Shown: one piece after another, positions 31,987 through 41,575 of the stretch
Layout of the letters: each line of letters begins with the position of its first letter
Numbering within the stretch: the stretch's first letter is position 1
DNA from: Bacillus_AB infantis_B
GTDB lineage: Bacteria; Bacillota; Bacilli; Bacillales; Cytobacillaceae
Assembly: GCF_008180445.1 (NCBI RefSeq)
Contig: NZ_VTER01000009.1
Location: forward strand, 131,573-195,572
DNA length: 64,000 nt
Direction of reading: 5' to 3'
Translations under genes and position numbers: made by a program
Notes under the pieces: model-generated
Told to the model about the DNA's origin: nothing
The model's database searches: none
What the model saw: only the letters and a program-made list of their open reading frames with translations

Positions 31987-33534
31987 TTAGTACATTTCAG
32001 AAGTTGTCTTCGCCTGCATATGCAGAAGGATATAATCAGGTCCTCCAGCTTTTGAATCTGTACCAGACATGTTGAAGCCGCCGAATGGCTGGTATCCAAC
32101 GATTGCTCCTGTACAGCCGCGGTTGAAATACAGATTCCCGACATGGAAATCTTCGCGTGCCTTCTGGATGTTTTCACGGTTCGTAGTGATGACCGCACCT
32201 GTTAAGCCGTACTCTGTGTTATTGGCAATTTCCAATGCATGGTCAAAGTCTTTAGCCTTTGTGAAGCCTACAACCGGACCAAAGATTTCTTCCTGCATCA
32301 AACGTGCATCAGGGGCAAGGTCAGCGAACACAGTCGGTTTGATGAAGTAGCCTTTAGAGCTGTCCCCTTCTCCGCCTGTCATCAGCTTGCCTTCTTCTTT
32401 GCCGATTTCAACATAGCTCATGATTTTGTCAAATGCATTCTGGTCGATAACAGGGCCCATGAAATTGCTCTTGTCTTCCGGGTTACCCTGTGTCAGATCA
32501 TTTGTCAGCTCAACCACGCGGTTAAGCACTTGATCGTACACATCCTCTACCACCACTGCACGTGAGCAGGCAGAGCATTTCTGTCCGGAGAAACCGAATG
32601 CAGAAGCAACGATTGACTGTGCAGCAAGCTCAAGATCTGCCTCTTTGTCAACAACGATGGTATCTTTTCCGCCCATTTCCGCGATCACTCGCTTCAGCCA
32701 GATCTGGCCATCATTCAATTTAGAAGCACGCTCATTGATGCGCAGACCGACGTCACGTGATCCAGTGAATGAAATAAAGCGGGTGTCCTTATGGTCAACC
32801 AGATAGTCGCCCACTTCTGCGCCGCTTCCAGGTACAAAGTTCAAGACGCCCTTCGGAAGGCCTGCCTGTTCCATAACCTCAACGAATTTCGCCGCTACCA
32901 CAGGAGTAGTTGAAGCCGGCTTCAGCAGCACAGTGTTTCCGGCAACAATCGCAGCCACAGTCGTACCAGCCATGATTGCAAGCGGGAAGTTCCACGGAGA
33001 AATAACGATGCCTACGCCCAATGGAATATAATCATAGCGGTTATATTCATTCGGACGGCTGTTCACTGGCATGCCGTCTTTCACTTTCAGAGCCTGGCGT
33101 GCATAGTACTCAAGGAAGTCGATTGCTTCCGCAGTATCTGCATCAGCCTCATTCCAAGGCTTGCCCGCTTCCTTTGTCAGCAAAGCAGAGAACTCATGCT
33201 TGCGGCGGCGGATAATCGCTGCTGCCTTGAAAAGCACATCCGCGCGCGTCTCAGGCTTCACCTTCCTCCACGTCTTGAAAGCCTCGACAGCCGCCTGCAT
33301 TGCCTGCTCAGCATGCTCCTGCGTTGCCTTTGATACACGGCCGATCACTTCTTCTTTATTAGAAGGATTATAAGAAACTATTTTATCTTCAGTCGAAACG
33401 CGCTCTCCGCCAATCAGCAGATCATAATCCTGGCCAAGATAGCCCTCAACAGTCTTTAAGCCCTGCAGGTAGCCATCGCGCTCTTCTTCAACAGAAAAAT
33501 TAGTAAAAGGTTCATGCTTGTAAGGTTGTACCAT
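31987..33534 (-). CDS. pruA: L-glutamate gamma-semialdehyde dehydrogenase (1-pyrroline-5-carboxylate dehydrogenase)
   Basis: This 515-residue NAD+-dependent aldehyde dehydrogenase oxidises glutamate semialdehyde, formed from proline or arginine/ornithine, to glutamate. The catalytic Cys320 is in GQKCSACSRA, the general base Glu286 in AEMGGKD, and the nucleotide-binding FTGSRDVG loop is at about 256-263. Length matches the B. subtilis PutC/RocA class (515). AGGAGGCG lies before the ATG at 33534. A candidate catabolite-responsive element overlaps the leader at 33554-33568, which suggests repression by CcpA when glucose is present. Symporter genes for proline follow. Confidence 0.96.
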   Translation of the reverse strand: MVQPYKHEPFTNFSVEEERDGYLQGLKTVEGYLGQDYDLLIGGERVSTEDKIVSYNPSNKEEVIGRVSKATQEHAEQAMQAAVEAFKTWRKVKPETRADVLFKAAAIIRRRKHEFSALLTKEAGKPWNEADADTAEAIDFLEYYARQALKVKDGMPVNSRPNEYNRYDYIPLGVGIVISPWNFPLAIMAGTTVAAIVAGNTVLLKPASTTPVVAAKFVEVMEQAGLPKGVLNFVPGSGAEVGDYLVDHKDTRFISFTGSRDVGLRINERASKLNDGQIWLKRVIAEMGGKDTIVVDKEADLELAAQSIVASAFGFSGQKCSACSRAVVVEDVYDQVLNRVVELTNDLTQGNPEDKSNFMGPVIDQNAFDKIMSYVEIGKEEGKLMTGGEGDSSKGYFIKPTVFADLAPDARLMQEEIFGPVVGFTKAKDFDHALEIANNTEYGLTGAVITTNRENIQKAREDFHVGNLYFNRGCTGAIVGYQPFGGFNMSGTDSKAGGPDYILLHMQAKTTSEMY

Positions 33535-33553
33535 TTATAACGCCTCCTATGTA

Positions 33554-33568
33554 CTAAAACGTTTACAT
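33554..33568 (-). promoter_or_regulatory. Candidate CcpA cre site upstream of pruA
   Basis: The minus-strand sequence ATGTAAACGTTTTAG matches the cre consensus WTGWAARCGYWWWCW at 13 of 15 positions, mismatching only at the end. It lies about 20 bases before the start codon, where CcpA binding would block transcription. Proline catabolism genes are plausible targets of carbon catabolite repression. Confidence 0.6.
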
Positions 33569-33649
33569 CCAGGTTCCATTTTAACATGACTTTATATTTA
33601 TCTCCAACATTCTGATAAATGTTTATTTTTCCAAAAGTTTTTCAGGTTG

Positions 33650-34603
33650 TTATTTTAATATATAGATCCTTCCCTTTGTTTTTCCATCTGGCTGTACATG
33701 ATAGAGCAGCCGCCCTGCCAGCTGCAGGGACGAAATCTGCAAAAAATGCCTTGCCTCTCCGTTTGTAATTGCCGGCCCTATTAATAAGCGATAATCATCC
33801 AGAGCAGGCAAATGGCAATCCGCAGCTTTGAAATGGCATTGCGGACACAACCATGTTCCATGTGACCTTCCCATCGGAAGAGCTTGGCAGGACGGGCAGA
33901 ATACACCCGTAATGAGCTCAGCTTTCCTAATATCATATTGTTCAAGGATATCTGCATTTAGAGGGGTATGTTTCTTGAGGATCAGGCGGCTGAGCTTCTT
34001 CCATTGTTTATCATCCAGGCAGCTCTCTCTGTGGTTTAATTCAAGCTTCTTTATTTTAGCCGGAAGTGCTTCACTATGAAGAATGATATTGGAAATCGAT
34101 TCGTTTTTGGGGCTTGTTTTCAATAGAGTGTATGGGCTGCTTATGGCTATGAGGGATTCAATCGGGATGGGGGGATAGCCGTGCGTGCTAAGCCAATTGG
34201 CCATGAGGGAGTTGTGGCGCTGTATTTGGATAAGCGGATCAGGAAATGCCTCTTCCTTCTCATTTTGAGTCCGGATCAGCTGCTGGAAAACGGGATCGAA
34301 ATACAAGGTGCCAGCCATATTCTTCACTTCAAGAGTGACGATGAACTCTTTGGATAAGAGGAGAAAGTCCATTTGAAAAAAATGCTCCTGTTCCTGCAGA
34401 CGGATATCGTGGAAAATTAAATACTTATCTACCGGAAGAAAACCGAGCTGGTAATCTACCGCAAGCTCCCCCCTGTAACCGGCAAGCCCCTTTGCCAGTT
34501 TTTCCTGGATAAGCTGGTATTTGGGGTGGCTTTGCGGCAGTCGCCGGTGAAGGGCCTGCAGCTTTTGCAGTTTTAAAGGCATTTCTATTTTTTTTAGAAT
34601 CAT
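33650..34603 (-). CDS. NERD-domain nuclease-related protein with zinc ribbon
   Basis: This 317-residue protein has an N-terminal helix region, then a NERD (nuclease-related) domain at about 40-150: GYRGELAVDYQLG, FFQMDFLLLS and VTLEVKNMAG carry the Glu, Asp and Glu-x-Lys residues of the restriction-endonuclease-like fold. The C-terminal third contains a zinc-ribbon pattern, CPSC near residue 235 and CPQC near 253. NERD proteins are presumed nucleic-acid processing enzymes but are poorly characterised. The gene is solitary, between pruA and a large tandem array. Standard phage-defence neighbours are absent. Confidence 0.85.
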   Translation of the reverse strand: MILKKIEMPLKLQKLQALHRRLPQSHPKYQLIQEKLAKGLAGYRGELAVDYQLGFLPVDKYLIFHDIRLQEQEHFFQMDFLLLSKEFIVTLEVKNMAGTLYFDPVFQQLIRTQNEKEEAFPDPLIQIQRHNSLMANWLSTHGYPPIPIESLIAISSPYTLLKTSPKNESISNIILHSEALPAKIKKLELNHRESCLDDKQWKKLSRLILKKHTPLNADILEQYDIRKAELITGVFCPSCQALPMGRSHGTWLCPQCHFKAADCHLPALDDYRLLIGPAITNGEARHFLQISSLQLAGRLLYHVQPDGKTKGRIYILK

Positions 34604-34937
34604 AGGAAGCTCCTTTCTTGTTTTCTAGTATTTATATACTTGGCTCGCGGGTGCAAATCCTGTATTTTTGGGGGAGAATTTTTTGTTTATTTTTTGGAAG
34701 GGGCAGGCGGCCGGAGGAGGGAGCGGCATATGAGCGATTTTGGGCAGTGACTGGGCAGTTTGGCGGGGGAAGTTTGAATAATTGGGGCTGTTTTTGAGCT
34801 TATTAACTATTATTGCCCATTTTTCAGGCGAGTTTCATATAAAAGGACTATCGCAGACCTGCGCTGTTTTCTCTTTCAGTTAAAAAGCCCGTTTCAATGA
34901 GAGGTCGGGGAGGCCCTTTTTATCATTCTGGGGCTTT
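34604..34937. other. Intergenic region before the tandem array
   Basis: About 330 bases, partly G-rich on the plus strand, hold the upstream region of the NERD gene and the lead-in to the 217-bp array. I see no credible gene; a frame at 34880-35080 is part of the repeat. Confidence 0.5.
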
Positions 34938-35905
34938 TCTACCGACTGGGGGCTTTTTTCTACCGATTCGATCAATCGTTTTACTGATTCAGCTAATTTT
35001 TCTACCAAGTCCACGCGTTTTTCTACCAGCTCCCTCCCAGCGGCCATCTCAGCGGGCTGAATCCTCTCAAAATGCTTCAACTTTCCCTGAAAAGCTCTCT
35101 GATAGCCTATTTTTGAGGTGAGACCCGGCGCTTTTTCACCATCCCGCAGCTTATTCTACCGACTGGGGGCTTTTTTCTACCGATTCGATCAGTCGTTTTA
35201 CCGATTCAGCTAACTTTTCTACCAAATCCACTCGTTTTTCTACCAGCTCCCTCCCAGCGGCCATCTCAGCGGGCTGATTCCTCTCAAAAAGCTTCAACTC
35301 GCCCTGAAAAGCTCTCTGATAGTCCATTTTTGAGGTGAGACCCGGCGCTTATTCACCATCCCGCAGCTTATTCTACCGACTGGCGCCATTATTCTACCGA
35401 ACTGTCCTATCATTTTACCGATTCAGCTAACTTTTCTACCAAGTCCACTCGTTTTTCTACCAGCTCCTTCTTAGCGGCCATCTCAGCGGGCTGATTCCTC
35501 TCAAAAAGCTTCAACTCGCCCTGAAAAGCTCTCTGATAGTCCATTTTTGAGGTGAGACCCGGCGCTTATTCACCATCCCGCAGCTTATTCTACCGACTGG
35601 CGCCATTATTCTACCGAACTGTCCTATCATTTTACCGATTCAGCTAACTTTTCTACCAAGTCCACGCGTTTTTCTACCAGCTACCTCCTAGCGGCCATCT
35701 CAGCGGGCTGAATCCTCTAATAAAGCTTCAACTCGCCCTGAAAAGCTCTCTGATAGCCTATTTTGGAGGTGAGACCCGGCGCCTTTTCATCATCCCGCAG
35801 CTTTTTCTACCGACTGGCGCCATTATTCTACCGAACCGCCCTTTCATTTTACCGATTCAGCTAACTTTTCTACCAAATCCACACGTTCTTCTACCAGCTC
35901 CGTCC
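34938..35905. repeat. Tandem array, exact 217-bp period, about 4.4 copies, with 21-bp sub-repeats
   Basis: Unit starts (TCTACCGACTGG) fall at 34938, 35155, 35372, 35589 and 35806, each exactly 217 bases apart; the last copy is cut off near 35905. The first ~105 bases of each unit are five 21-base sub-repeats headed TCTACCGA, TTTACCGA or TCTACCA; the remaining ~112 bases (AGCGGCCATCTCAGCGGGCTG through GGTGAGACCCGGCGC, in part) are well conserved between copies and contain short self-complementary segments. On the minus strand the sub-repeats can be read as heptads (LVEKRVD-, SVKRLIE-like), but 217 is not a multiple of three and no continuous frame spans the array. It is noncoding by this measure. 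Confidence 0.9.
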
Positions 35906-35927
35906 CCCACGCACACCGCCCACACCA

Positions 35928-35963
35928 CAAAAAAAACAAGCAGCCCTCCAAAGCGGCTGCTTG
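35928..35963 (-). terminator. Terminator after camS (end of pcrB-pcrA-ligA-camS operon)
   Basis: CAAGCAGCC and GGCTGCTTG pair around nine bases, followed on the minus strand by T8. It lies just beyond the camS stop. Confidence 0.88.
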
Positions 35964-35969
35964 TCTCTT

Positions 35970-37142
35970 CTACTGCTGATAAATATGCACAAATGGTTCC
36001 TGGTCCCCAGCTTTCCGGACGATGAGTGCTTCCGGGCCGTTGACGGAGGTGACGCTGACCTGGACGGATATATAGTCAGGGAAATGCTTCATGACGAGTC
36101 CGGTCACATATTGGGTAAAGCCTATGCCTTCTGCTTTCCCGTAGAATTGAATCGGGATTTCAATGTTCAGCTCCTGGAGCTGGTCTTGGGCATAAAAGGC
36201 TTTCCCGATGACTCCGTTGAAGTTAGGGAAGTATTTTTCGACGTCCTGCTTGAAGTTAAGGAATGAGGTGACGTCTTCCCTGTGATCTTCGGTGGCTCCA
36301 GGGGATGGGAAGAGCACGTATTCTTCATCAACGTTTTCCCAGCCGCCAAGCTTGCTGCTTCCTTTGTCCGCCTGGGCATAGGCAAAGAAAGTGCCAGGCA
36401 CGACTGATTTATTGCTTTCCTGCTCGAAAAGGGCGATGGTGATTGGTACATTTTTAAGCTCGTCCATGCTGCGGAGTCTGCTTAATACCTGATCGGCGAT
36501 CTGCTTTCCTTCTTTTTCAAGGGTGGCGTGGTCGATTTTTTTCTCAAAAACGTCCCCATATTCCACTGTTCTATAGTAGTGAACAGAGTTCAATGCAAGA
36601 CCGATGACGACTCCTCCGAGATAGGCTTTGCCATCTTCATTTTTCAGGAGGTAGTTATGCTCAAGGATATGGGCCAGGTAAATCGGGTTTCTTTCTTCCC
36701 TCGATTTGATGTCGCCTTTCCCGTCATCCACCGGATTCAGGCCAAGGTTGTCTTCTTCCTCGAGGTTCTTTTCCTTCAGCTGCGCGGCCGTATACTTGCG
36801 GCTCAGCCATTTGCTGACCATATCTCTTTTCAGATACTGGCCTTCCTGGAAAAAGAATTTATCAGGATCGAATGAGTTTTGGGCCACTCTCATGAGGCCT
36901 GTCTCAAATTCATTCAAGTCATATCTCGTATTGATATTATTGACGACCAATCCGCGTGCTTCCCCGGGCTTAAAAGGCAGGATCGTACGATAGTACTGAT
37001 CCGAGATCTTATAGTTTGGAATAATCGCATTTTCCTTTGAGTCATCCTGCTCCTGCACCACTTCCTCCTGCTTCTGGAAGTTAGGGGCGCAGCCTGTCAG
37101 CAAAAAGGCAAGGGACAAGGCGATTATTGATGTTCTTCTCAC
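35970..37142 (-). CDS. camS: CamS-family sex pheromone lipoprotein
   Basis: This 390-residue lipoprotein has a signal peptide with lipobox LLTGC (Cys18) and the CamS domain over most of the mature chain (for example YYRTILPFKPGEARGLVVNN in part, and NPIYLAHILEHNYL). It corresponds to YerH of B. subtilis. In enterococci the lipoprotein signal peptide of this family is processed into a plasmid pheromone; the role of the protein body is unknown. It starts with GTG 37142, preceded by AGAGGTG, 14 bases after the ligA stop, and ends the pcrB-pcrA-ligA-camS operon as in B. subtilis. Confidence 0.92.
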   Translation of the reverse strand: MRRTSIIALSLAFLLTGCAPNFQKQEEVVQEQDDSKENAIIPNYKISDQYYRTILPFKPGEARGLVVNNINTRYDLNEFETGLMRVAQNSFDPDKFFFQEGQYLKRDMVSKWLSRKYTAAQLKEKNLEEEDNLGLNPVDDGKGDIKSREERNPIYLAHILEHNYLLKNEDGKAYLGGVVIGLALNSVHYYRTVEYGDVFEKKIDHATLEKEGKQIADQVLSRLRSMDELKNVPITIALFEQESNKSVVPGTFFAYAQADKGSSKLGGWENVDEEYVLFPSPGATEDHREDVTSFLNFKQDVEKYFPNFNGVIGKAFYAQDQLQELNIEIPIQFYGKAEGIGFTQYVTGLVMKHFPDYISVQVSVTSVNGPEALIVRKAGDQEPFVHIYQQ

Positions 37143-37156
37143 TGCTTTTACACCTC

Positions 37157-39163
37157 TTAATTATTTAATTCTTCAACCAGCTGCTCCTCATTCCATATAT
37201 CAATTCCCAGGTCCTGGGCTTTCGCCAGCTTGGAGCCGGCATCCTCCCCTGCAATCAGGAGGTCCGTTTTCTTGCTGACGCTTCCGGAAACATTTCCGCC
37301 CAGTACTTCGATCTTTTCTTTTGCTTCATTTCGGCTCAATATGGAAAGCTTGCCTGTCAGCACGATCGTCTTTCCTGCAAAGAACGAGTCAGAGTCCGCT
37401 GCCGCAACCGGCTTCGGTCCTTTATACTCCATGTTTACGCCATATTCTTTTAATTCGCGGATAAGCTCCTTCGCTTCTTCCTGTTCAAAGAATGCGACAA
37501 TGGCACCAGCCATTTTACCGCCGATTTCATTGATCGCCGTCAGATCTTCTTCAGATGCATCCATCAGGTTATCAACTGTGCCAAAATGCTGGGCAAGCGT
37601 TTTGGCTGCCTTTGCGCCTACATGCCTGATTCCTAATCCAAACAGCAGCTTTTCAAGGGAGTTCTGCTTGGATGCCTCAATGGCCTGCAGCAGATTATTG
37701 ACCGATTTTTCGCCCATGCGCTCCATTCCGATCAATGCTTCATGTGTGAGCTTGTAAAGGTCAGCGACATCCTTGATCAGTTCTTTTGCAAACAGCTGGC
37801 TGACCACTTTTTCGCCAAGTCCGTCAATATTCATCGCATTCCGGGAGACAAAATGGATCAGCCCCTCGCGGATCTGGGCCGGGCATTTCGGATTGATGCA
37901 GCGCAGGGCCACTTCGCCCTCAAGGCGGACCAATTCGCTTCCGCACTCCGGACAATGTGTCGGCATTACAAATTCGCGTTCTTCCCCTGTCCTTTGCTCA
38001 GCAAGCACATTGACAACCTCCGGAATGATGTCTCCGGCTTTCTTGACGACTACCTTGTCGCCGATCTTGATATCCTTTTCGCGAATCAGGTCTTCATTAT
38101 GAAGCGATGCACGCTGGACAGTTGTCCCGGCGACACGGACCGGTTCAAGCAGGGCTGTAGGAGTGACAACGCCGGTACGGCCGACGCTCAGCTCGATATC
38201 CCTCAAAGTGGTGACCACTTCTTCAGCAGGGAACTTATAGGCAATCGCCCAGCGCGGGCTTTTCGCTGTTGCTCCCAGCTCCTCCTGAAGGGCAAGCGAA
38301 TCGACCTTGATGACGATTCCGTCTATATCGTAATCCAGGTTAGGCCGTTTCTCGGTCCAGCTGCTGACATATTCAATAACTTCTTCTATGCTGGCACATT
38401 TTCTGCGCTCTTTGTTCGTCTTGAATCCGAGTGTTTCCAGATAATCCAGTCCGGCACTGTGTGATTCTACACCCGTATCGCCAGTGTTTGATATCCCGTA
38501 TAAAAAGATATCTAGATTGCGGGAAGCGGCGATGCGGGGATCGAGCTGGCGAAGGGAGCCTGCAGCCGCATTGCGCGGATTTGCAAACGGCTCCTCGCCC
38601 CGCTCTTCTTTCCCTTTATTCAATGCTTCAAAGGATCGGCCAGGCATGAATGCTTCCCCGCGCACCTCGATGGATACAGGCTCTGAAAGACGGAGGGGAA
38701 TGGAGCGGATTGTCCGCAGGTTTACGGTGATATCCTCCCCGATCGTTCCGTCTCCCCTTGTCGCACCCTGGATGAACAGGCCATCCTCATATTTCAGGGC
38801 GACGGCCAGGCCATCAATTTTCAGCTCGCACACATAAGAAAGAGTTTCTCCTGCAGTCTGCCGCACCCGGCGGTCAAAGCTGCGCAGGTCTTCTTCGTTG
38901 AAGGCATTGCCAAGGCTCAGCATCGGTGTTTGATGCTCGACCTTTTCAAACATATCGAGTATTTCGCCGCCGACCCGCTGGGTAGGAGAATCAGCGGTTT
39001 TCAGCTGGGGATGCTCATTTTCAAGCTCCACCAGCTCTTTCAGGAGCCGGTCATATTCAGCGTCCGGCACTGACGGCTGATCAAGGACATAATATTCATA
39101 GCCATATTGATTCAGCAGATTATGCAATTCTTTTACTTTTGCTTCGGCATTTTGAAGGTCCAT
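37157..39163 (-). CDS. ligA: NAD+-dependent DNA ligase LigA
   Basis: This encodes 668 residues from ATG 39163, chosen because the protein then starts as in B. subtilis LigA and an AAAGGG lies 9 bases upstream. The adenylated lysine is Lys115 in CELKIDGLA. Domains run in order: Ia (NAD+ contact, GYEYYVLDQPSVPDAEYD), nucleotidyltransferase, OB fold, zinc finger (CPECG then CINPKCPAQ), helix-hairpin-helix region, and a C-terminal BRCT domain (about 590-668). It seals nicks in replication and repair. It lies between pcrA and camS, the conserved Bacillus order. Confidence 0.98.
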   Translation of the reverse strand: MDLQNAEAKVKELHNLLNQYGYEYYVLDQPSVPDAEYDRLLKELVELENEHPQLKTADSPTQRVGGEILDMFEKVEHQTPMLSLGNAFNEEDLRSFDRRVRQTAGETLSYVCELKIDGLAVALKYEDGLFIQGATRGDGTIGEDITVNLRTIRSIPLRLSEPVSIEVRGEAFMPGRSFEALNKGKEERGEEPFANPRNAAAGSLRQLDPRIAASRNLDIFLYGISNTGDTGVESHSAGLDYLETLGFKTNKERRKCASIEEVIEYVSSWTEKRPNLDYDIDGIVIKVDSLALQEELGATAKSPRWAIAYKFPAEEVVTTLRDIELSVGRTGVVTPTALLEPVRVAGTTVQRASLHNEDLIREKDIKIGDKVVVKKAGDIIPEVVNVLAEQRTGEEREFVMPTHCPECGSELVRLEGEVALRCINPKCPAQIREGLIHFVSRNAMNIDGLGEKVVSQLFAKELIKDVADLYKLTHEALIGMERMGEKSVNNLLQAIEASKQNSLEKLLFGLGIRHVGAKAAKTLAQHFGTVDNLMDASEEDLTAINEIGGKMAGAIVAFFEQEEAKELIRELKEYGVNMEYKGPKPVAAADSDSFFAGKTIVLTGKLSILSRNEAKEKIEVLGGNVSGSVSKKTDLLIAGEDAGSKLAKAQDLGIDIWNEEQLVEELNN

Positions 39164-39265
39164 ATTTTCCAGCCCTTTCATAAAAAACTCGGCCGCTGCC
39201 CGCCTCCAAAAAGGCCCGGCAGCTCCGCAGCAATTATGCTTTCTATCCTATATTTCTGTACTGTA

Positions 39266-41503
39266 TCATCCTTTTGTAATCGGAGCGAATTTTGCCAGCA
39301 GGCGTTTGATGCCGGTCGGGCTCGGGAAGGCGATATCGAGCTCTGTTCCTTCTCCCTGGCCTTTTACGCTGACAACTGTTCCGGTGCCCCATTTCCCATG
39401 GACGGCTTTGTCTCCGACCTGCCAGCCAAGTGCATCCCCGCCGGTCGAGGCCGCAGCCGGCTTGACCACAGCCTTGCGCATAGCCTGCCGCGGTGCTGAG
39501 GATGATAGTGGCCGTCCACCTGCAGGGCTGCCAAATGGAGAAGGTGATGCCTTCTTCGGCTCGATCCCTTCGATAAGGTCTGCCGGGATCTCCTGGATGA
39601 AGCGTGATGGAGGATTCATATTCGTCCGTCCGAATAATGTCCGCATCTGCGCATTGGTTATATATAATTCTTCCTCTGCACGGGTGATTCCCACATAGGC
39701 GAGGCGGCGCTCTTCTTCCATTTCTGCCTCTTCCATGAGGGAGCGGCTGTGAGGGAAGACGCCTTCCTCAAGCCCGATCAGGAATACGACCGGGAATTCC
39801 AGCCCCTTTGCAGAGTGAAGCGTCATCAGGACGACGCTATCGGTCTTTGTGCCATCGTCTTCCAGCTTGTCAATGTCTGCAACAAGGGCAAGGTCAGTCA
39901 GGAAGGCGACGAGTGTTTTATCTTCGCTGCCGTCCTCGAAGTTTTTCGTCACAGACAGGAACTCGTCGATGTTTTCCAGGCGGCTTTGGGCTTCAATTGA
40001 CTTCTCTGCCTTCAGCATATCCCTGTAGCCGGACTTTTCCAGCACTTCTTCAACAAGCTCTGTCACAGACAGGTATTCCTGCATCTGTTCATAGCTTCTG
40101 ATCAGCTCGCGGAACTCGGCTGCCGCCTTTGTGATTTTCGGGCTCAAGCCGATAAGGTCAAGGGCATCAAGTGCCTGGTACATCGTCATATCATGCATCT
40201 GTGCAAAATTGGCGATTTTGTCAACGGATCCTGAGCCTATCCCCCGTTTTGGCACGTTGATCACGCGCTGCAGGCTGATGTCATCATCAGGATTGGCAAT
40301 CAGCCTCAGGTAGGCTAGGATATCCTTGATTTCTTTTCTGTCATAGAACTTGATGCCGCCGACAATGGAGTACTCAATGTTTGATTTAAGCAGCACTTCC
40401 TCCATTACACGTGACTGGGCATTGGTCCGGTAAAGGATGGCAATCTCGGAGTACTTCCGCTTGCCGCTGTCGACCATTTCTTTGATTTTCCCTGCGACAA
40501 ACTGCCCTTCGCCCTGCTCGCTGTCAGCTCGGTAATGAAACAGCTTATTGCCTTCTGCATTTTCTGTCCAGAGATTCTTGGCCTTCCTGTTGAGGTTTTT
40601 GGCAATCACCTCATTGGCTGCGAGCAGAATCCGCTTTGTTGAACGGTAATTCTGCTCCAGGAGGATCGTCCTGGCATTTTTGTAGTCTTTTTCAAATGAA
40701 AGGATATTGGCTATATCCGCTCCGCGCCAGCGGTAGATCGACTGGTCGGAGTCTCCGACTACGCAAAGATTCTTGAATCTGTCTGCCATCAGCTTTACAA
40801 GCATATATTGTGCTCTGTTTGTATCCTGATACTCATCAACATGGATATATTGGAATTTGCGCTGATAATATTCCAGCACCTCAGGCACCCGCTGGAATAG
40901 CTGGATCGTTGTCATGATCAGGTCATCAAAGTCCAGCGCCTGATTTTTGCGGAGGCGTCTTTGATATTCTGTGTATACGTCGCTTGCGATCTGCTCAAAG
41001 TAGCCGCCGGCCGCCTTTGCATATTCCTCCGGGTCGATCAGTTCGTTTTTCGCCGAGCTGATGCTGCCCAGGATCGCACGCGGGTCGTATTTCTTTGGAT
41101 CCAGATTCTTGTCCTTTAGGATCGCCTTGATGACAGACTGCTGGTCTGTTGTATCAAGGATCGTGAAATTACGGCTAAAGCCGATTCTGTCTATATCTCT
41201 CCTGAGGATCCGCACACACATGGAGTGGAACGTCGAAATCCAAATATCATCGGCTGCTCCGCCCATCATGTTCTGGATCCTCTCGCGCATTTCCCGTGCC
41301 GCCTTGTTAGTGAAGGTGATGGCAAGGATGTTATACGGGTTTACCCCTTTTTCAACCATCAGGTATCCAATCCTGTGGGTCAGCACCCTCGTCTTTCCGC
41401 TTCCCGCACCGGCCATGATGAGCAGCGGCCCGTCCGTTGCCTTTACAGCATTCTGCTGCTGGGCATTCAATCCGTTTAATAGTTTATCCGTTAAATATTG
41501 CAT
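39266..41503 (-). CDS. pcrA: ATP-dependent DNA helicase PcrA (UvrD/Rep family)
   Basis: This encodes 745 residues from ATG 41503; the frame runs to 41521, but the B. subtilis-like start MQYLTDKLLNGLN follows GGTGA at 8 bases. Superfamily 1 helicase motifs are present: Walker A MAGAGSGKT (about 30-38), the DEYQDTNR Walker B box (about 225), GDSDQSIYRWRGAD (motif III), and LMTLHSAKGLEFPVVF (motif V). The C-terminus has the RNA polymerase-interacting Tudor-like tail (GDKAVHGKWGTGTVVSV). PcrA unwinds DNA in repair and plasmid replication and removes RecA. It follows pcrB and precedes ligA. Confidence 0.98.
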   Translation of the reverse strand: MQYLTDKLLNGLNAQQQNAVKATDGPLLIMAGAGSGKTRVLTHRIGYLMVEKGVNPYNILAITFTNKAAREMRERIQNMMGGAADDIWISTFHSMCVRILRRDIDRIGFSRNFTILDTTDQQSVIKAILKDKNLDPKKYDPRAILGSISSAKNELIDPEEYAKAAGGYFEQIASDVYTEYQRRLRKNQALDFDDLIMTTIQLFQRVPEVLEYYQRKFQYIHVDEYQDTNRAQYMLVKLMADRFKNLCVVGDSDQSIYRWRGADIANILSFEKDYKNARTILLEQNYRSTKRILLAANEVIAKNLNRKAKNLWTENAEGNKLFHYRADSEQGEGQFVAGKIKEMVDSGKRKYSEIAILYRTNAQSRVMEEVLLKSNIEYSIVGGIKFYDRKEIKDILAYLRLIANPDDDISLQRVINVPKRGIGSGSVDKIANFAQMHDMTMYQALDALDLIGLSPKITKAAAEFRELIRSYEQMQEYLSVTELVEEVLEKSGYRDMLKAEKSIEAQSRLENIDEFLSVTKNFEDGSEDKTLVAFLTDLALVADIDKLEDDGTKTDSVVLMTLHSAKGLEFPVVFLIGLEEGVFPHSRSLMEEAEMEEERRLAYVGITRAEEELYITNAQMRTLFGRTNMNPPSRFIQEIPADLIEGIEPKKASPSPFGSPAGGRPLSSSAPRQAMRKAVVKPAAASTGGDALGWQVGDKAVHGKWGTGTVVSVKGQGEGTELDIAFPSPTGIKRLLAKFAPITKG

Positions 41504-41575
41504 CTTTTTATTCACCGCCAAACAAACATATGTTCTTTATAGTAAGTGTATCCTTAAGTCCTTCTGCAAGCAACT

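Noticed and set aside
34635..34665. tRNA-like GGTGCAAATCC segment
   Set aside because: It resembles a T-loop only; no acceptor or anticodon stem could be paired around it.
34880..35080. Minus-strand frame of 66 codons with LVEKRVD/SVKRLIE heptads
   Set aside because: It lies in the first unit of the 217-bp array, opens with a TTG lacking a proper ribosome site, and the frame does not continue through later copies. I treat it as a by-product of the 21-base sub-repeats.
34938..35905. CRISPR array
   Set aside because: The repeat unit is 217 bases with no unique spacers between repeats, and no cas genes are in the window.
39182..39230. GC-rich hairpin followed by T6 between pcrA and ligA on the minus strand
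   Set aside because: The stem pairs over only six clean base pairs with a mismatched top, and ligA is expected to be cotranscribed with pcrA; a functional terminator here is doubtful.
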